From Sphingomonas sp. (lineage in GTDB: Bacteria > Pseudomonadota > Alphaproteobacteria > Sphingomonadales > Sphingomonadaceae), in NCBI GenBank assembly GCA_019747165.1, contig JAIERC010000301.1, positions 1-15,782 on the forward strand: a DNA stretch of 15,782 nucleotides, written 5' to 3'. The translations under genes and the position numbers were made by a program. The notes beneath the pieces were generated by a model. It ran no database searches. It was not told the DNA's origin and worked only from the letters and a program-made list of their open reading frames with translations. Below are positions 6,105 through 14,085 of the stretch, in pieces. The stretch's first letter is position 1. The number at the start of each line of letters is the position of its first letter.

Positions 6105-7801
6105 TAGGCGTCATCTGCCTCAAGCGGCCTGGCGTAGAAAAAGCCCTGGCCATAGGTGCAGCCCAGCGCAGCCAATGTTTGCGCCAGCTCATGTGATTCG
6201 ACGCCCTCGGCCGTGGTCTGCATGCCAAGCGCCTGCGCGAGGGACAATATGGCGCGCACAATTGATATCTTGTCACGATCGGCGAGCATGCCAGTCACGA
6301 AACTGCGATCCATCTTCAGCACGTCAATTGGCAGTTTCTGAAGATAGGCCAGGTTTGAATAGCCGGTGCCGAAATCATCCATCGCAACCGTTGTGCCGAG
6401 CGCCTTCAACGCTTGCATTGTCTGGGCGACCAAGTCGGGATCGGAAATCAGCGCGCTTTCGGTAAGTTCAAGGGTAAAGCGCGTGCCGGGGAGGCCAGAG
6501 GCGGCTAGCGCTTTTTCGACGAGATGCGGAATATTGTCCCGCTGCAATTGAATAGCCGAAAGATTGACGGCAAGCTTGGTCCCGCAATTGCCGCCAAAGC
6601 GCTCATCCCAGCTAGCAAGCGTCTTGGCCGCCGTACTGATCGCCCATCGGCCTAAGGGCACAATTAATCCCGATTCCTCGGCAACCGGAATAAAGTCGGT
6701 CGGCGATATCTCCCGTCCGTCTTCCATTTGCCAGCGGGCGAGCGCTTCGAACGAAACCACCCGCCCGGTCGCGAGATCGCAAATCGGTTGATAGGATAGC
6801 CGCAGCAGATCGGCATCAATCGCCCGGCGCAAGCTGGTTTCCATTCCGAATTGTTCGCGAACGACGTGGAATGCCTGTGTCTGGTACGATTCGACGCAGC
6901 CGCTGGCCTTTGACCGTTTCACCGCAAACTGGGCGTGACGGATCAGATCTTCCGAATCCTCAAAGTCGTCCGAGCCAAACGCAATGCCAATTGAGCAGGA
7001 AACACGAATCTCGAAATCCGACAGCCGAAATGGCGTAGACAACGCGCCCTGGATTCGCTTGGCGACATGATCGGCATCACTGCGGCCTTCATCAAGGCTC
7101 ATTAGAATACCGAACTCATCGCCGCCCGTCCGCGCCAAAACATCACGCCCGCGCAATGCACTTTTCAGGCGGCGGGCGACGGTGATCAGCAACTCATCGC
7201 CGGTCATTGAGCCCATACAGGCATTGACCCGGCTGAACCGATCGAGATTGACGATCAACACAGCAAAGCGTTCGCGCTGATCAGATCGATCGCCAATTGC
7301 TTCTTCGAGCAGCTCGCTAAAGCCAGCGCGATTGGGCAGACCGCTAAGGCTGTCGGTCATCATTTCGCGTCGTAAATTCTGCTCGGTACGGAGTTCCGAG
7401 GTATGATCGATCAACGTCAACAGACAGCGATATACCCCGGGACCAGACGCGCGCGCGATGTGAACGCGGTAATGTCGGCAATTGACCTCATCGCCAAATT
7501 GCCAGTCAAATGCGTCGGACCCAGCATTGGATTGAAGAAAGGCTTGAATCCGCGGACCCAAAATCTTGACCAGCGGCGATTGATCCGCGCTGCGCCCAAA
7601 GCCATGGGCAAAAGCATTGTTCAGCGCCTCAAATTTGAACGCGCCATCTATCATTGCTATGACAGCGGCAGGAATAGGCAATAAATCAATTGCTTGACTG
7701 GGGCTGACCGGCCGATGATCAACCACAGCCTCGGGCGCCGCCGCAACGGCCTTGGCCATGCGGTCGTTGGTTTTGCTGGATCGGGCTTGGCCAAACACCA
7801 T
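6077..7801 (-). CDS. PAS-like/GGDEF/EAL cyclic-di-GMP protein, probably a phosphodiesterase
   Basis: The product has 574 residues and no membrane segment. Residues about 35-135 look like a PAS sensor (LPIPAAVIAMIDGAFKFEALNNAF). The GGDEF domain (about 146-310) keeps GGDEF at 226-230 and the inhibitory RxxD site (Arg217-Asp220), but the metal-binding Asp of the DxD strand is Asn185 (IVNLDRFS), and the usual FK lysine is Ser190; nucleotide-binding Asn193 and Asp202 remain. The EAL domain (about 325-570) appears complete: Glu352 in EAL, NLS at 413-415, ELTES at 445-449, DDFGTG at 475-480, Lys496, EGVE at 532-535 and GQGF. I infer degradation of c-di-GMP, with the GGDEF part perhaps only binding GTP. 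AGGA sits three bases before the ATG, which is close. It lies downstream of parC on the same strand. Confidence 0.9.
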   Translation of the reverse strand: MVFGQARSSKTNDRMAKAVAAAPEAVVDHRPVSPSQAIDLLPIPAAVIAMIDGAFKFEALNNAFAHGFGRSADQSPLVKILGPRIQAFLQSNAGSDAFDWQFGDEVNCRHYRVHIARASGPGVYRCLLTLIDHTSELRTEQNLRREMMTDSLSGLPNRAGFSELLEEAIGDRSDQRERFAVLIVNLDRFSRVNACMGSMTGDELLITVARRLKSALRGRDVLARTGGDEFGILMSLDEGRSDADHVAKRIQGALSTPFRLSDFEIRVSCSIGIAFGSDDFEDSEDLIRHAQFAVKRSKASGCVESYQTQAFHVVREQFGMETSLRRAIDADLLRLSYQPICDLATGRVVSFEALARWQMEDGREISPTDFIPVAEESGLIVPLGRWAISTAAKTLASWDERFGGNCGTKLAVNLSAIQLQRDNIPHLVEKALAASGLPGTRFTLELTESALISDPDLVAQTMQALKALGTTVAMDDFGTGYSNLAYLQKLPIDVLKMDRSFVTGMLADRDKISIVRAILSLAQALGMQTTAEGVESHELAQTLAALGCTYGQGFFYARPLEADDAYQFLVARNA

Positions 7802-7886
7802 ATCCTGATATTGCTAACGGGAATTGGTTAAGGGCTGTTGAACCTAAAGCTAGCAATTGTCGGCGTTGTCAGCCGGGCTTGCAGAA

Positions 7887-10190
7887 TCAGAACATATTGT
7901 CGCGCGGGAAGCCATTGGGTGGCATCCGCCCGGCCGCGCCACGCGCCGCTCGCCACGGGCCCATATCGGATTCGCTCCGCGTGCGGCCACTATCGCCGCC
8001 CATTGCCCAGCTTAGACCTTGAGCAAAGGCAAAGGTCGTCACATCCGCTAGGCCGCCATCACGGTAACGCTGCAACTGCACCCCCTGCCCGCGCGCCATT
8101 TCTGGCAATTCAGCGATCGGGAACACCAGCAGCCGCCGATTGTCGCCAATGACGCCGACATAATCGGCCTGGGGATCAACGGCCTTCACCCGCAACAGTC
8201 GCGCGCCCAAACGTGGCGTGACGACCGTCTTGCCCTTGCGGGTTTCGGCGACCAGGTCAGCGGTCTTGACGATGAACCCCCGTCCGTCAGTGGCGGCAAC
8301 CACATGACGCTCGCTACGGCTCGCCGGGAACAGATCGACGATTCCTGCCTCCCCCTCAAGGTCGATCATCAACCGCACCGGCTCGCCAAAGCCGCGCCCG
8401 CCGGGCAGCTTGTCGGCGGCGAGCGTGTAGAAACGCCCGGTTTCGGCGGCGAGCAATATCTTGTCGGTGGTCTGGGCGTGGAAAGCGAAGGCCGGGCCGT
8501 CGCCCTCTTTGAACTTCAGCGCTTCCGTGCCGACCGTATCGATATGGCCCTTCATCGCGCGTATCCAGCCGCGCTGCGACAGGATGACGGTAATCGGCTC
8601 GCGATCGATCATCGCCTCCAGAGGAATCTCGCGCGCCGGCGCTGCCTCGGCCACGGTGGTGCGGCGCTTGCCGAGTGCGGTGTCCTGGCCATAACGGACC
8701 AGCAGCTTGCCCAAATCCTTCTTCATCCGCGTCCGCTGGCGCGCATCGCTACCCAGCAGGGCTTCCAACCCCGCGCGCTCCTCAAGCAGCTTGTCCCGCT
8801 CCTTGCGCAGCTCCATTTCCTCAAGGCGGCGCAGTGACCGTAGCCGCATATTGAGCACCGCTTCAGCCTGCCGATCGGTTAGCTCGAACTCGACCATCAT
8901 CACCGGCTTGGGCTCATCCTCGGTGCGGATAATCTCGATCACCCGGTCGAGATTGAGAAAGGTAATGATATAGCCGTCGAGCAATTCGACTCGGTCGCTG
9001 ATCTTGTCGAGCCGGTGCTGCGACTTACGCTGCAGCACGATGAACTGGTGATCAAGCCAGGCCGACAGCGCCTCGCGCAAGCTCATCACGCGCGGGGTAC
9101 GGCGCGCGTCGAGCACATTGAGGTTGAGCGGCACGCGCACCTCTAGATCGCTCAGGCGAAACAGGCTTTCCATCAGCATGTCGGCATCGACCGTGCGGCT
9201 GCGCGGTTCGATGACGATGCGGATCTCGCTGTCCGATTCGTCGCGGACATCGACAAAAATCGGCAGCTTCTTGTCGTTGACGATCGCCGCCAGTGCCTCG
9301 ATCAGCTTGCCCTTCTGGATACCGTAAGGAATCTCCGTGACGATCGCGTTCCAGGTGCCCCGCCCCTGATCCTCGATATGCCAGCGTGCCCGTACCCGAA
9401 AACCGCCGCGCCCGGTGGCATAGGTCTCAGCGATGCTTGATGCACTGTCGACCACGAGACCGCCGGTCGGGAAATCGGGCCCAGACACCTTGGTCATGAT
9501 CGCCGCGTCATCAGCCCTGGGGTCGTCGATCAACAGCAGCGCTGCCTCGATCAGCTCGGCGGCATTGTGCGGCGGGATGCTGGTCGCCATGCCGACCGCA
9601 ATGCCGCTTGCGCCATTCGCCAGCAAATTGGGGAATAGGCCGGGGAACAGCTCAGGCTCTTCCTCCTCGCCATTATAGGTCGGCTTCAGGTCAGTGGCGT
9701 TCTCGTCGAGCCCGTCCATCAGGTCGACCGCGACCTGGGTCAGCCGCGCTTCAGTGTAGCGATAGGCAGCGGCGTTATCGCCGTCGATATTCCCGAAATT
9801 GCCCTGCCCGTCGACGAGCGGATACCGCAGCGCGAAATCCTGCGCGAGCCGCACCATCGCATCATAAACCGACTGGTCGCCATGCGGGTGATACTTGCCG
9901 ATCACATCGCCGACCACGCGCGCGCATTTCTTGTAGCCCTGCGCCGGGTCGAGCTTCAATAGCCTCATCGCCCAGAGCAGCCGCCGATGCACCGGTTTCA
10001 GCCCATCGCGCACATCAGGCAACGAGCGCGCGGTGATCGTCGACATCGCATAGACGAGGTAGCGTTCCGACAGCGCGCTATCGAACGGGGCATCGGTCTG
10101 GCCGGGGATCGGATCGGGCTGCGGCGAGGGCGCGTCGGGGTCAATCAGGTCGGTTGTCATCGTCTGGCGGTCGATAGCAGTGAGATTCAT
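7887..10190 (-). CDS. parC: DNA topoisomerase IV subunit A
   Basis: ParC is the DNA-cleaving subunit of topoisomerase IV, which with ParE decatenates daughter chromosomes. The 767 residues fit the family. The N-terminal breakage-reunion core has SERYLVYAMSTITARSLPDV then RDGLKPVHRRLLWAM, and the catalytic Arg144-Tyr145 in AAYRYTEARL. LVDGQGNFGNIDGD marks an alphaproteobacterial ParC rather than GyrA, which also carries a full GyrA box that is degenerate here (RGQGVQLQRY). A long coiled-coil arm lies at about 380-490, and beta-propeller repeats fill the C-terminal third. In the quinolone-determining region the residue equivalent to E. coli Ser80 is Gln106 and that for Glu84 is Asp110. The start could be Met11 (10160) instead; neither start has a clear Shine-Dalgarno. 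parE is not in the window. Confidence 0.95.
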   Translation of the reverse strand: MNLTAIDRQTMTTDLIDPDAPSPQPDPIPGQTDAPFDSALSERYLVYAMSTITARSLPDVRDGLKPVHRRLLWAMRLLKLDPAQGYKKCARVVGDVIGKYHPHGDQSVYDAMVRLAQDFALRYPLVDGQGNFGNIDGDNAAAYRYTEARLTQVAVDLMDGLDENATDLKPTYNGEEEEPELFPGLFPNLLANGASGIAVGMATSIPPHNAAELIEAALLLIDDPRADDAAIMTKVSGPDFPTGGLVVDSASSIAETYATGRGGFRVRARWHIEDQGRGTWNAIVTEIPYGIQKGKLIEALAAIVNDKKLPIFVDVRDESDSEIRIVIEPRSRTVDADMLMESLFRLSDLEVRVPLNLNVLDARRTPRVMSLREALSAWLDHQFIVLQRKSQHRLDKISDRVELLDGYIITFLNLDRVIEIIRTEDEPKPVMMVEFELTDRQAEAVLNMRLRSLRRLEEMELRKERDKLLEERAGLEALLGSDARQRTRMKKDLGKLLVRYGQDTALGKRRTTVAEAAPAREIPLEAMIDREPITVILSQRGWIRAMKGHIDTVGTEALKFKEGDGPAFAFHAQTTDKILLAAETGRFYTLAADKLPGGRGFGEPVRLMIDLEGEAGIVDLFPASRSERHVVAATDGRGFIVKTADLVAETRKGKTVVTPRLGARLLRVKAVDPQADYVGVIGDNRRLLVFPIAELPEMARGQGVQLQRYRDGGLADVTTFAFAQGLSWAMGGDSGRTRSESDMGPWRAARGAAGRMPPNGFPRDNMF

Positions 10191-10258
10191 CGGTGGCGAG
10201 GGGGAGAGCGGCCGATGCTGGTTTGGACAATCAACGACCTTCGGGTTAGGCCGGAATC

Positions 10259-11152
10259 ATGATCCGCCTTGCCCTTTTCGCGCTACTCGCCATCACCCCG
10301 GTCATGGCCAATCTTCCGCGCTCTCTGCTTACCTGGCCCGATCTGACCAGCCGCGCCCGCCCGACGGCCGACGTAACGGTCAGCTACGGCAGGGATCCCT
10401 ATCAAAAGGTCGATGTCTGGCTCCCCAAAGCGCCGGGCACGCATCCCGTTGTGCTGATGGTCCATGGCGGCTGCTGGACGACCAGCATCGCCGATCGCAC
10501 ACTGATGAACTGGATCGCCAACGACTTGCGCGGACGCGGCATTGCGGTGTGGAACATCGACTATCGCGGTGTCGATCGGCCGGGCGGCGGCTATCCCGGC
10601 ACGTTCAGCGATGCAGCGCAGGCGGCAGATGCGCTCGCCGCCAACGCCGCTCGCTATGACCTCGACCTGCGCCATGTCGTTGCCGTTGGGCATTCGGCGG
10701 GCGGACATCTCGCGCTATGGCTGGCGGCGCGCCCCAAAGTACCGACGGGCAGCGCGCTTCACGCTGACCATCCGCTTAAGATCGGCCACGTCATCAGCCT
10801 GGGCGGTCTGCCCGATCTGGAGGCGACAGCGGCAAGCCCCGATAATGGCTGTGGCACCGACGTGGTTGCCGCGCTGACGGGCCCCGCCACCCCTGCGCAC
10901 CCGGACGTGTTCGCCGACACCTCGATCCCGCGCTTGTTGCCGATCGGCGTGCCCGTCGATCTGATCAATGGCGAGAATGATCGGATCATCCCGATGCGGC
11001 TCGGCACCGGCTATATCGACCAGGCGACCAAAGCGGGCGACACCGCCAGTCTCCACCGCATCGACAAGACCGGCCATGTCGAATTGATCGCCCCTGAGAG
11101 CGCCGCATGGGCAAAGGCAGTGGCGCGCATCGAGGCAGCCCTCAGCCGATGA
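10259..11152 (+). CDS. Alpha/beta hydrolase with signal peptide, candidate arylformamidase
   Basis: The product has 297 residues. A likely Sec signal peptide covers residues 1-17 (MIRLALFALLAITPVMA). The alpha/beta-hydrolase core has the oxyanion motif HGGCW (69-73), nucleophile Ser146 in GHSAGGHLA, Asp241 in GENDRIIP and His273 in TGHVE, a complete triad. HGGxW and GHSAGxH are features of the esterase/lipase group that includes the eukaryotic kynurenine formamidase (AFMID/BNA7 type). The stop overlaps the kynU start as ATGA, so the two enzymes are probably co-translated. I therefore infer hydrolysis of N-formylkynurenine to kynurenine, replacing the unrelated bacterial KynB. The apparent signal peptide is awkward for a step that should follow a cytosolic dioxygenase. 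A generic carboxylesterase remains possible. Confidence 0.78.
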   Translation: MIRLALFALLAITPVMANLPRSLLTWPDLTSRARPTADVTVSYGRDPYQKVDVWLPKAPGTHPVVLMVHGGCWTTSIADRTLMNWIANDLRGRGIAVWNIDYRGVDRPGGGYPGTFSDAAQAADALAANAARYDLDLRHVVAVGHSAGGHLALWLAARPKVPTGSALHADHPLKIGHVISLGGLPDLEATAASPDNGCGTDVVAALTGPATPAHPDVFADTSIPRLLPIGVPVDLINGENDRIIPMRLGTGYIDQATKAGDTASLHRIDKTGHVELIAPESAAWAKAVARIEAALSR

Positions 11153-12363
11153 CTCGCGACGGAGCCCGCGCGCTCGACGCTGCTGATCCGCTGCGCCATT
11201 TCCGCAGCAAATTCGCGCTGCCGGAGGGCGTGGTCTATCTCGACGGCAATTCGCTCGGTCCGCTGCCGCGTTCAACAGCGCCGATGCTGACCGATATGGT
11301 CGATCGCCAATGGGGCGAGCGGCTCATCCGCAGCTGGAACGAGGGGTGGATTGAAGCACCGCAGCGCATTGGCGGCAAAATCGCGCGGCTGATCGGTGCC
11401 CAGCCTGATGAGGTGATCGTCAGTGATTCGACATCGGTTAATCTGTTCAAGTTGATCGTCGCGGCACTCCAGCTTGATCCGTCACGAACCACCATCGTCA
11501 CAGAGGCCGGTAACTTCCCTACTGACCTGCATGTGGCTGAGGGCGCTGTTAGCTGTGTGCCTGGCGCGACGCTGAAACCTGTTGCGCGCGACCAGATCGC
11601 CGAGGCGATTGACGAGACCACTGCCCTGCTGTTGCTCACCCATGTCCATTACAAGTCCGCCGAACGCTTCGACATGGCGGCCTGGACGGCCCGCGCACAT
11701 GCCAGTGGTGCGCTGGTGCTGTGGGACCTTAGCCATAGCGCGGGCGCCGTACCGATCGACCTAAACGGTGCAGCGGCCGATCTGGCGGTTGGGTGCGGGT
11801 ATAAATATCTGAATGGTGGTCCCGGCGCGCCGGCCTATCTCTATGTTGCTTCACGGCTGCAGGAACGGCTCACCAACCCCGTATCGGGCTGGATGGGCCA
11901 TGCCGCCCCCTTTGCCTTTACTGATGCCTATGCACCGGCCCCCGGCATTTCGCGCTGGCTGGCCGGCACGCCGCCTATGCTTGCCATGGCAGCGCTTGAA
12001 AGCGGGGTCGATCTGATGCTTGAGGCCGATCCGGCAGTGATCGCCGCGAAAAGCGCCGCGCTATTCAATCTGATGCGCTCGATTGGCGATGGGCTCGGCC
12101 TCGACTGTATCAGTCCCAGCAATCCGGAGGCGCGCGGCAGTCATATCAGCTTCCGCCACCCCCAAGCCTATCCACTATGCCAGGCGCTGATCGCCGACGG
12201 CGTGATCGGCGATTTTCGCGATCCCGATATCCTGCGTTTCGGGCTGACGCCGCTCTATCTTGGCTATGAAGATATGGTGATCGCGGGCGAGAAACTGGCC
12301 GCCATCCTTGCCGGTCAGCGCCACCTCGCACCGACATTCTCAAAGCGGTACGCGGTCACCTGA
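11149..12363 (+). CDS. kynU: Kynureninase
   Basis: KynU is a PLP-dependent fold-type I enzyme that cleaves L-kynurenine to anthranilate and alanine, and 3-hydroxykynurenine likewise. The 404 residues are full length. Seen are YLDGNSLGPLP at 30-40, the RSWNEGWIEAP block at 61-71, SDSTSVNLFK at 92-101 (cofactor phosphate region), NFPTDLH at 122-128, WDLSHSAGA with Asp193 and His196 (PLP pyridine contacts), and GYKYLNGGPG with Lys219 as the Schiff-base lysine. The end (KRYAVT) fits family C-termini. ATG at 11149 overlaps the preceding hydrolase stop by ATGA; an in-frame ATG at 11107 would add 14 non-homologous residues. Tryptophan 2,3-dioxygenase (kynA), often next door, is absent, and a 5'-truncated gene starts exactly at the kynU stop. 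Confidence 0.94.
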   Translation: MTRDGARALDAADPLRHFRSKFALPEGVVYLDGNSLGPLPRSTAPMLTDMVDRQWGERLIRSWNEGWIEAPQRIGGKIARLIGAQPDEVIVSDSTSVNLFKLIVAALQLDPSRTTIVTEAGNFPTDLHVAEGAVSCVPGATLKPVARDQIAEAIDETTALLLLTHVHYKSAERFDMAAWTARAHASGALVLWDLSHSAGAVPIDLNGAAADLAVGCGYKYLNGGPGAPAYLYVASRLQERLTNPVSGWMGHAAPFAFTDAYAPAPGISRWLAGTPPMLAMAALESGVDLMLEADPAVIAAKSAALFNLMRSIGDGLGLDCISPSNPEARGSHISFRHPQAYPLCQALIADGVIGDFRDPDILRFGLTPLYLGYEDMVIAGEKLAAILAGQRHLAPTFSKRYAVT

Positions 12364-12371
12364 TCTTCCGC

Positions 12372-13121
12372 TTGCCGGCCGCCCGGATTGCCGAAGTGCA
12401 GGACAGCCATGTCCGCGCCTGCGATCAACTGGGTCGGCAGCGCTGCCGCGTGCTGACGAATCGCTACCATGTCAACGATCAGGACAACAGCGTGTCGGCG
12501 GTGCTGGCCTTCCAAATCGATCCCGTGATCGCGCGAAGTTTCGGTCGGTCTGCGGGGGCAACGGTCAAATCGGCGGCAGGTCTCGTCATGGATTCGCGGA
12601 TGATCGGCACGAATGAGGCGATGCGCGCAGGCGGTGTGATCGCGCGGATTCGGGAAGAAATCACCAAGATCGACATGCAGCTCAAGGGCTCGCTCAGCGA
12701 TGCGCAGCGCGCCGAAGCTATGGAACGGCAGTCCAGGCTGCGCGCCGCCGTTGCGACCATTAGCGATCTGGATCAGGCCTCTGCGCAGGGGGTGGCGACG
12801 ACGCCGATGCTGTTCACCTATCAATCCGGCTTGGTAATCCCGGCATTGGGCGGATCCAGCACCGCGACATTCGACAATGCCGGACAAGCCTTCATCCAAT
12901 CAGCCGCCGCCATGGCGCAGGTGCTGGCGGGGGTTGGCCCCTGGTTACTGGTCCTGCTGGGTGTCGCGCTGATCCTGCGTCAATTTGTCCAGCCCGAAGA
13001 AGCAGAGCCTGCTCACACGGTCGGCGTTTCCCACCCTGCCAAGGAGGAAAGCCGCAACGTTGTCCGGCGTTGGTTCGGTCGCGACGCGGAACCCGTTGAG
13101 GAAACCGAGCCCGTTAGCTGA
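12372..13121 (+). CDS. DUF4349-like protein, 5'-truncated, no proper start codon
   Basis: The frame runs from a stop at 12267-12269 to 13121. Family-like sequence begins at FRLPAARIAEVQ (from about 12366), directly after the kynU stop. Intact sphingomonad relatives that I recall begin with a lipoprotein signal and a linker before this point; both are missing. Upstream of 12372 the frame holds no ATG, GTG or TTG, only CTG at 12360 (overlapping the kynU stop as CTGA); TTG at 12372 has no ribosome binding site. The body looks intact: a domain with paired cysteines at 17 and 25 (counting from TTG), a coiled coil at about 88-138, ATTPMLFTY at 142-150, and a membrane helix at about 186-206 followed by an acidic tail. 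If translated, it would need coupling to kynU and would lack export. It may equally be a decaying remnant. Function is unknown. Confidence 0.6.
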   Translation: MPAARIAEVQDSHVRACDQLGRQRCRVLTNRYHVNDQDNSVSAVLAFQIDPVIARSFGRSAGATVKSAAGLVMDSRMIGTNEAMRAGGVIARIREEITKIDMQLKGSLSDAQRAEAMERQSRLRAAVATISDLDQASAQGVATTPMLFTYQSGLVIPALGGSSTATFDNAGQAFIQSAAAMAQVLAGVGPWLLVLLGVALILRQFVQPEEAEPAHTVGVSHPAKEESRNVVRRWFGRDAEPVEETEPVS

Positions 13122-13134
13122 GCCACTGCCGCGA

Positions 13135-13163
13135 TTGCGTGGCCCCGGTGCTTTCTATATAGG
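13135..13163 (+). promoter_or_regulatory. Likely sigma-70-type promoter of the purC-purS-purQ unit
   Basis: TTGCGT at 13135-13140 is followed by 17 bases and TATAGG at 13158-13163, the best-spaced pair seen in the gap between the DUF4349-like gene and purC. Transcription would begin near 13170, giving a leader of about 70 bases that contains the hairpin described next. Confidence 0.5.
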
Positions 13164-13173
13164 GGTGGCTCCT

Positions 13174-13224
13174 GCCCCGGCCCGCGCGACCTTGTTGACC
13201 GCGAAGCCGGGGCCGATCTTTTTT
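13174..13224 (+). terminator. Terminator-like hairpin with T6 in the purC leader
   Basis: GCCCCGGC (13174-13181) pairs perfectly with GCCGGGGC (13206-13213). An inner CGCG/CGCG pairing (13183-13186 with 13200-13203) can extend the stem after a small internal loop. Five bases later comes a run of six T (13219-13224). This is the layout of an intrinsic terminator, only 17 bases before the purC ATG. It could end transcripts coming from kynU and the DUF4349-like gene, or, since a promoter lies upstream of it, act as an attenuator for the purine genes. Confidence 0.55.
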
Positions 13225-13240
13225 ATAAGGTATCGCCGCC

Positions 13241-14020
13241 ATGGCACGCCGTCGCCAAATCTATGAAGGCAAGGCCAAAATCCTGTACGAGGGCCCGGAA
13301 CCCGGCACGCTCATCCAATATTTCAAGGATGATGCGACCGCGTTCAACGCCCAGAAAAAGGGCACGATCAGCGGCAAGGGCGTGCTGAACAACCGGATTT
13401 CCGAGCATATCTTCACCTTGCTCGCAACAATTGGCGTGCCGACCCATTTCATCCGACGCCTCAACATGCGCGAACAACTCATTCGCCAAGTCGAGATTGT
13501 GCCGATCGAGGTAGTGGTGCGCAATGTTGCGGCGGGCTCGCTCAGCAAGCGGCTCGGCATTGAAGAGGGCACCCAGTTGCCCCGCACGATCATCGAATAT
13601 TTCTACAAGGATGATGCGCTGGGTGATCCGATGATCACCGACGAGCATATCTCCTGCTTCGGCTGGGCCAGCCAGGAAGAAATGCATGACATTGCCGATC
13701 TGGCGATTCGCGTGAATGATTTCCTGTGCGGGCTGTTCGCCGGCATCGGCATCCGCTTGGTCGATTTCAAGCTCGAATTCGGGCGGATCTGGGACAATGA
13801 TTACGCCCGGATCATCCTGGCCGACGAAATCAGCCCCGATGGCTGCCGGTTGTGGGACATGGCCAGCGGTGAAAAGCTCGACAAGGACCGCTTCCGCCGT
13901 GATCTGGGCGGCGAGGTTGAGGCCTATCAGGAAGTCGCACGTCGCTTGGGCCTGCTCCCCGAAGGGGCGGACAGCGCGGTGCTCGATCTGGAAGAACATC
14001 GGCTAAAGCGCGGCAAGTGA
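13241..14020 (+). CDS. purC: Phosphoribosylaminoimidazole-succinocarboxamide synthase (SAICAR synthetase)
   Basis: PurC joins CAIR and aspartate using ATP to make SAICAR, the eighth step of IMP synthesis, in the cytosol. The 259 residues are close to the usual bacterial length. YEGKAKILYEG at 8-18 is the glycine-rich ATP-binding strand pair. VVVRNVAAGSL at 91-101 matches family signature 1, and LADEISPDGCRLWD at 193-206 matches signature 2. FKLEFG at about 176-181 also belongs to the ATP-grasp-like core. AAGG ten bases before the ATG at 13241 is the ribosome binding site, directly after the T-run of the leader hairpin. The gene leads purC-purS-purQ, a common alphaproteobacterial order; purL is not in the window. 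Confidence 0.96.
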   Translation: MARRRQIYEGKAKILYEGPEPGTLIQYFKDDATAFNAQKKGTISGKGVLNNRISEHIFTLLATIGVPTHFIRRLNMREQLIRQVEIVPIEVVVRNVAAGSLSKRLGIEEGTQLPRTIIEYFYKDDALGDPMITDEHISCFGWASQEEMHDIADLAIRVNDFLCGLFAGIGIRLVDFKLEFGRIWDNDYARIILADEISPDGCRLWDMASGEKLDKDRFRRDLGGEVEAYQEVARRLGLLPEGADSAVLDLEEHRLKRGK

Positions 14021-14085
14021 CGGTTGCAGCGGCACGCTGCCCTCGGCATAGGAAGCTGGCATCAGCCATTATGTGAGCCTGTCCG

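Noticed and set aside
7802..7886. Inverted repeat ATTGCTA (7810-7816) and TAGCAAT (7851-7857), and a TTAACC half-site like a CtrA element, before the GGDEF/EAL gene
   Set aside because: The repeat is only 7 bp with a 34-base spacer and the second TTAA half-site is missing, so chance is likely. No T-run suggests a terminator after the arm.
12308..12616. Plus-strand frame of 102 codons over the kynU end and the truncated gene, considered as a frameshifted N-terminus of the DUF4349-like protein
   Set aside because: Its translation is Arg/Ser/Pro-rich with no signal peptide or lipobox and no resemblance to the family, so a simple frameshift does not restore the missing start.
13195..13229. TTGACC (13195-13200) with TATAAG (13224-13229) as a purC promoter
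   Set aside because: The spacing is 23 bases and the -10 would sit only 11 bases before the ATG, overlapping the ribosome binding site.
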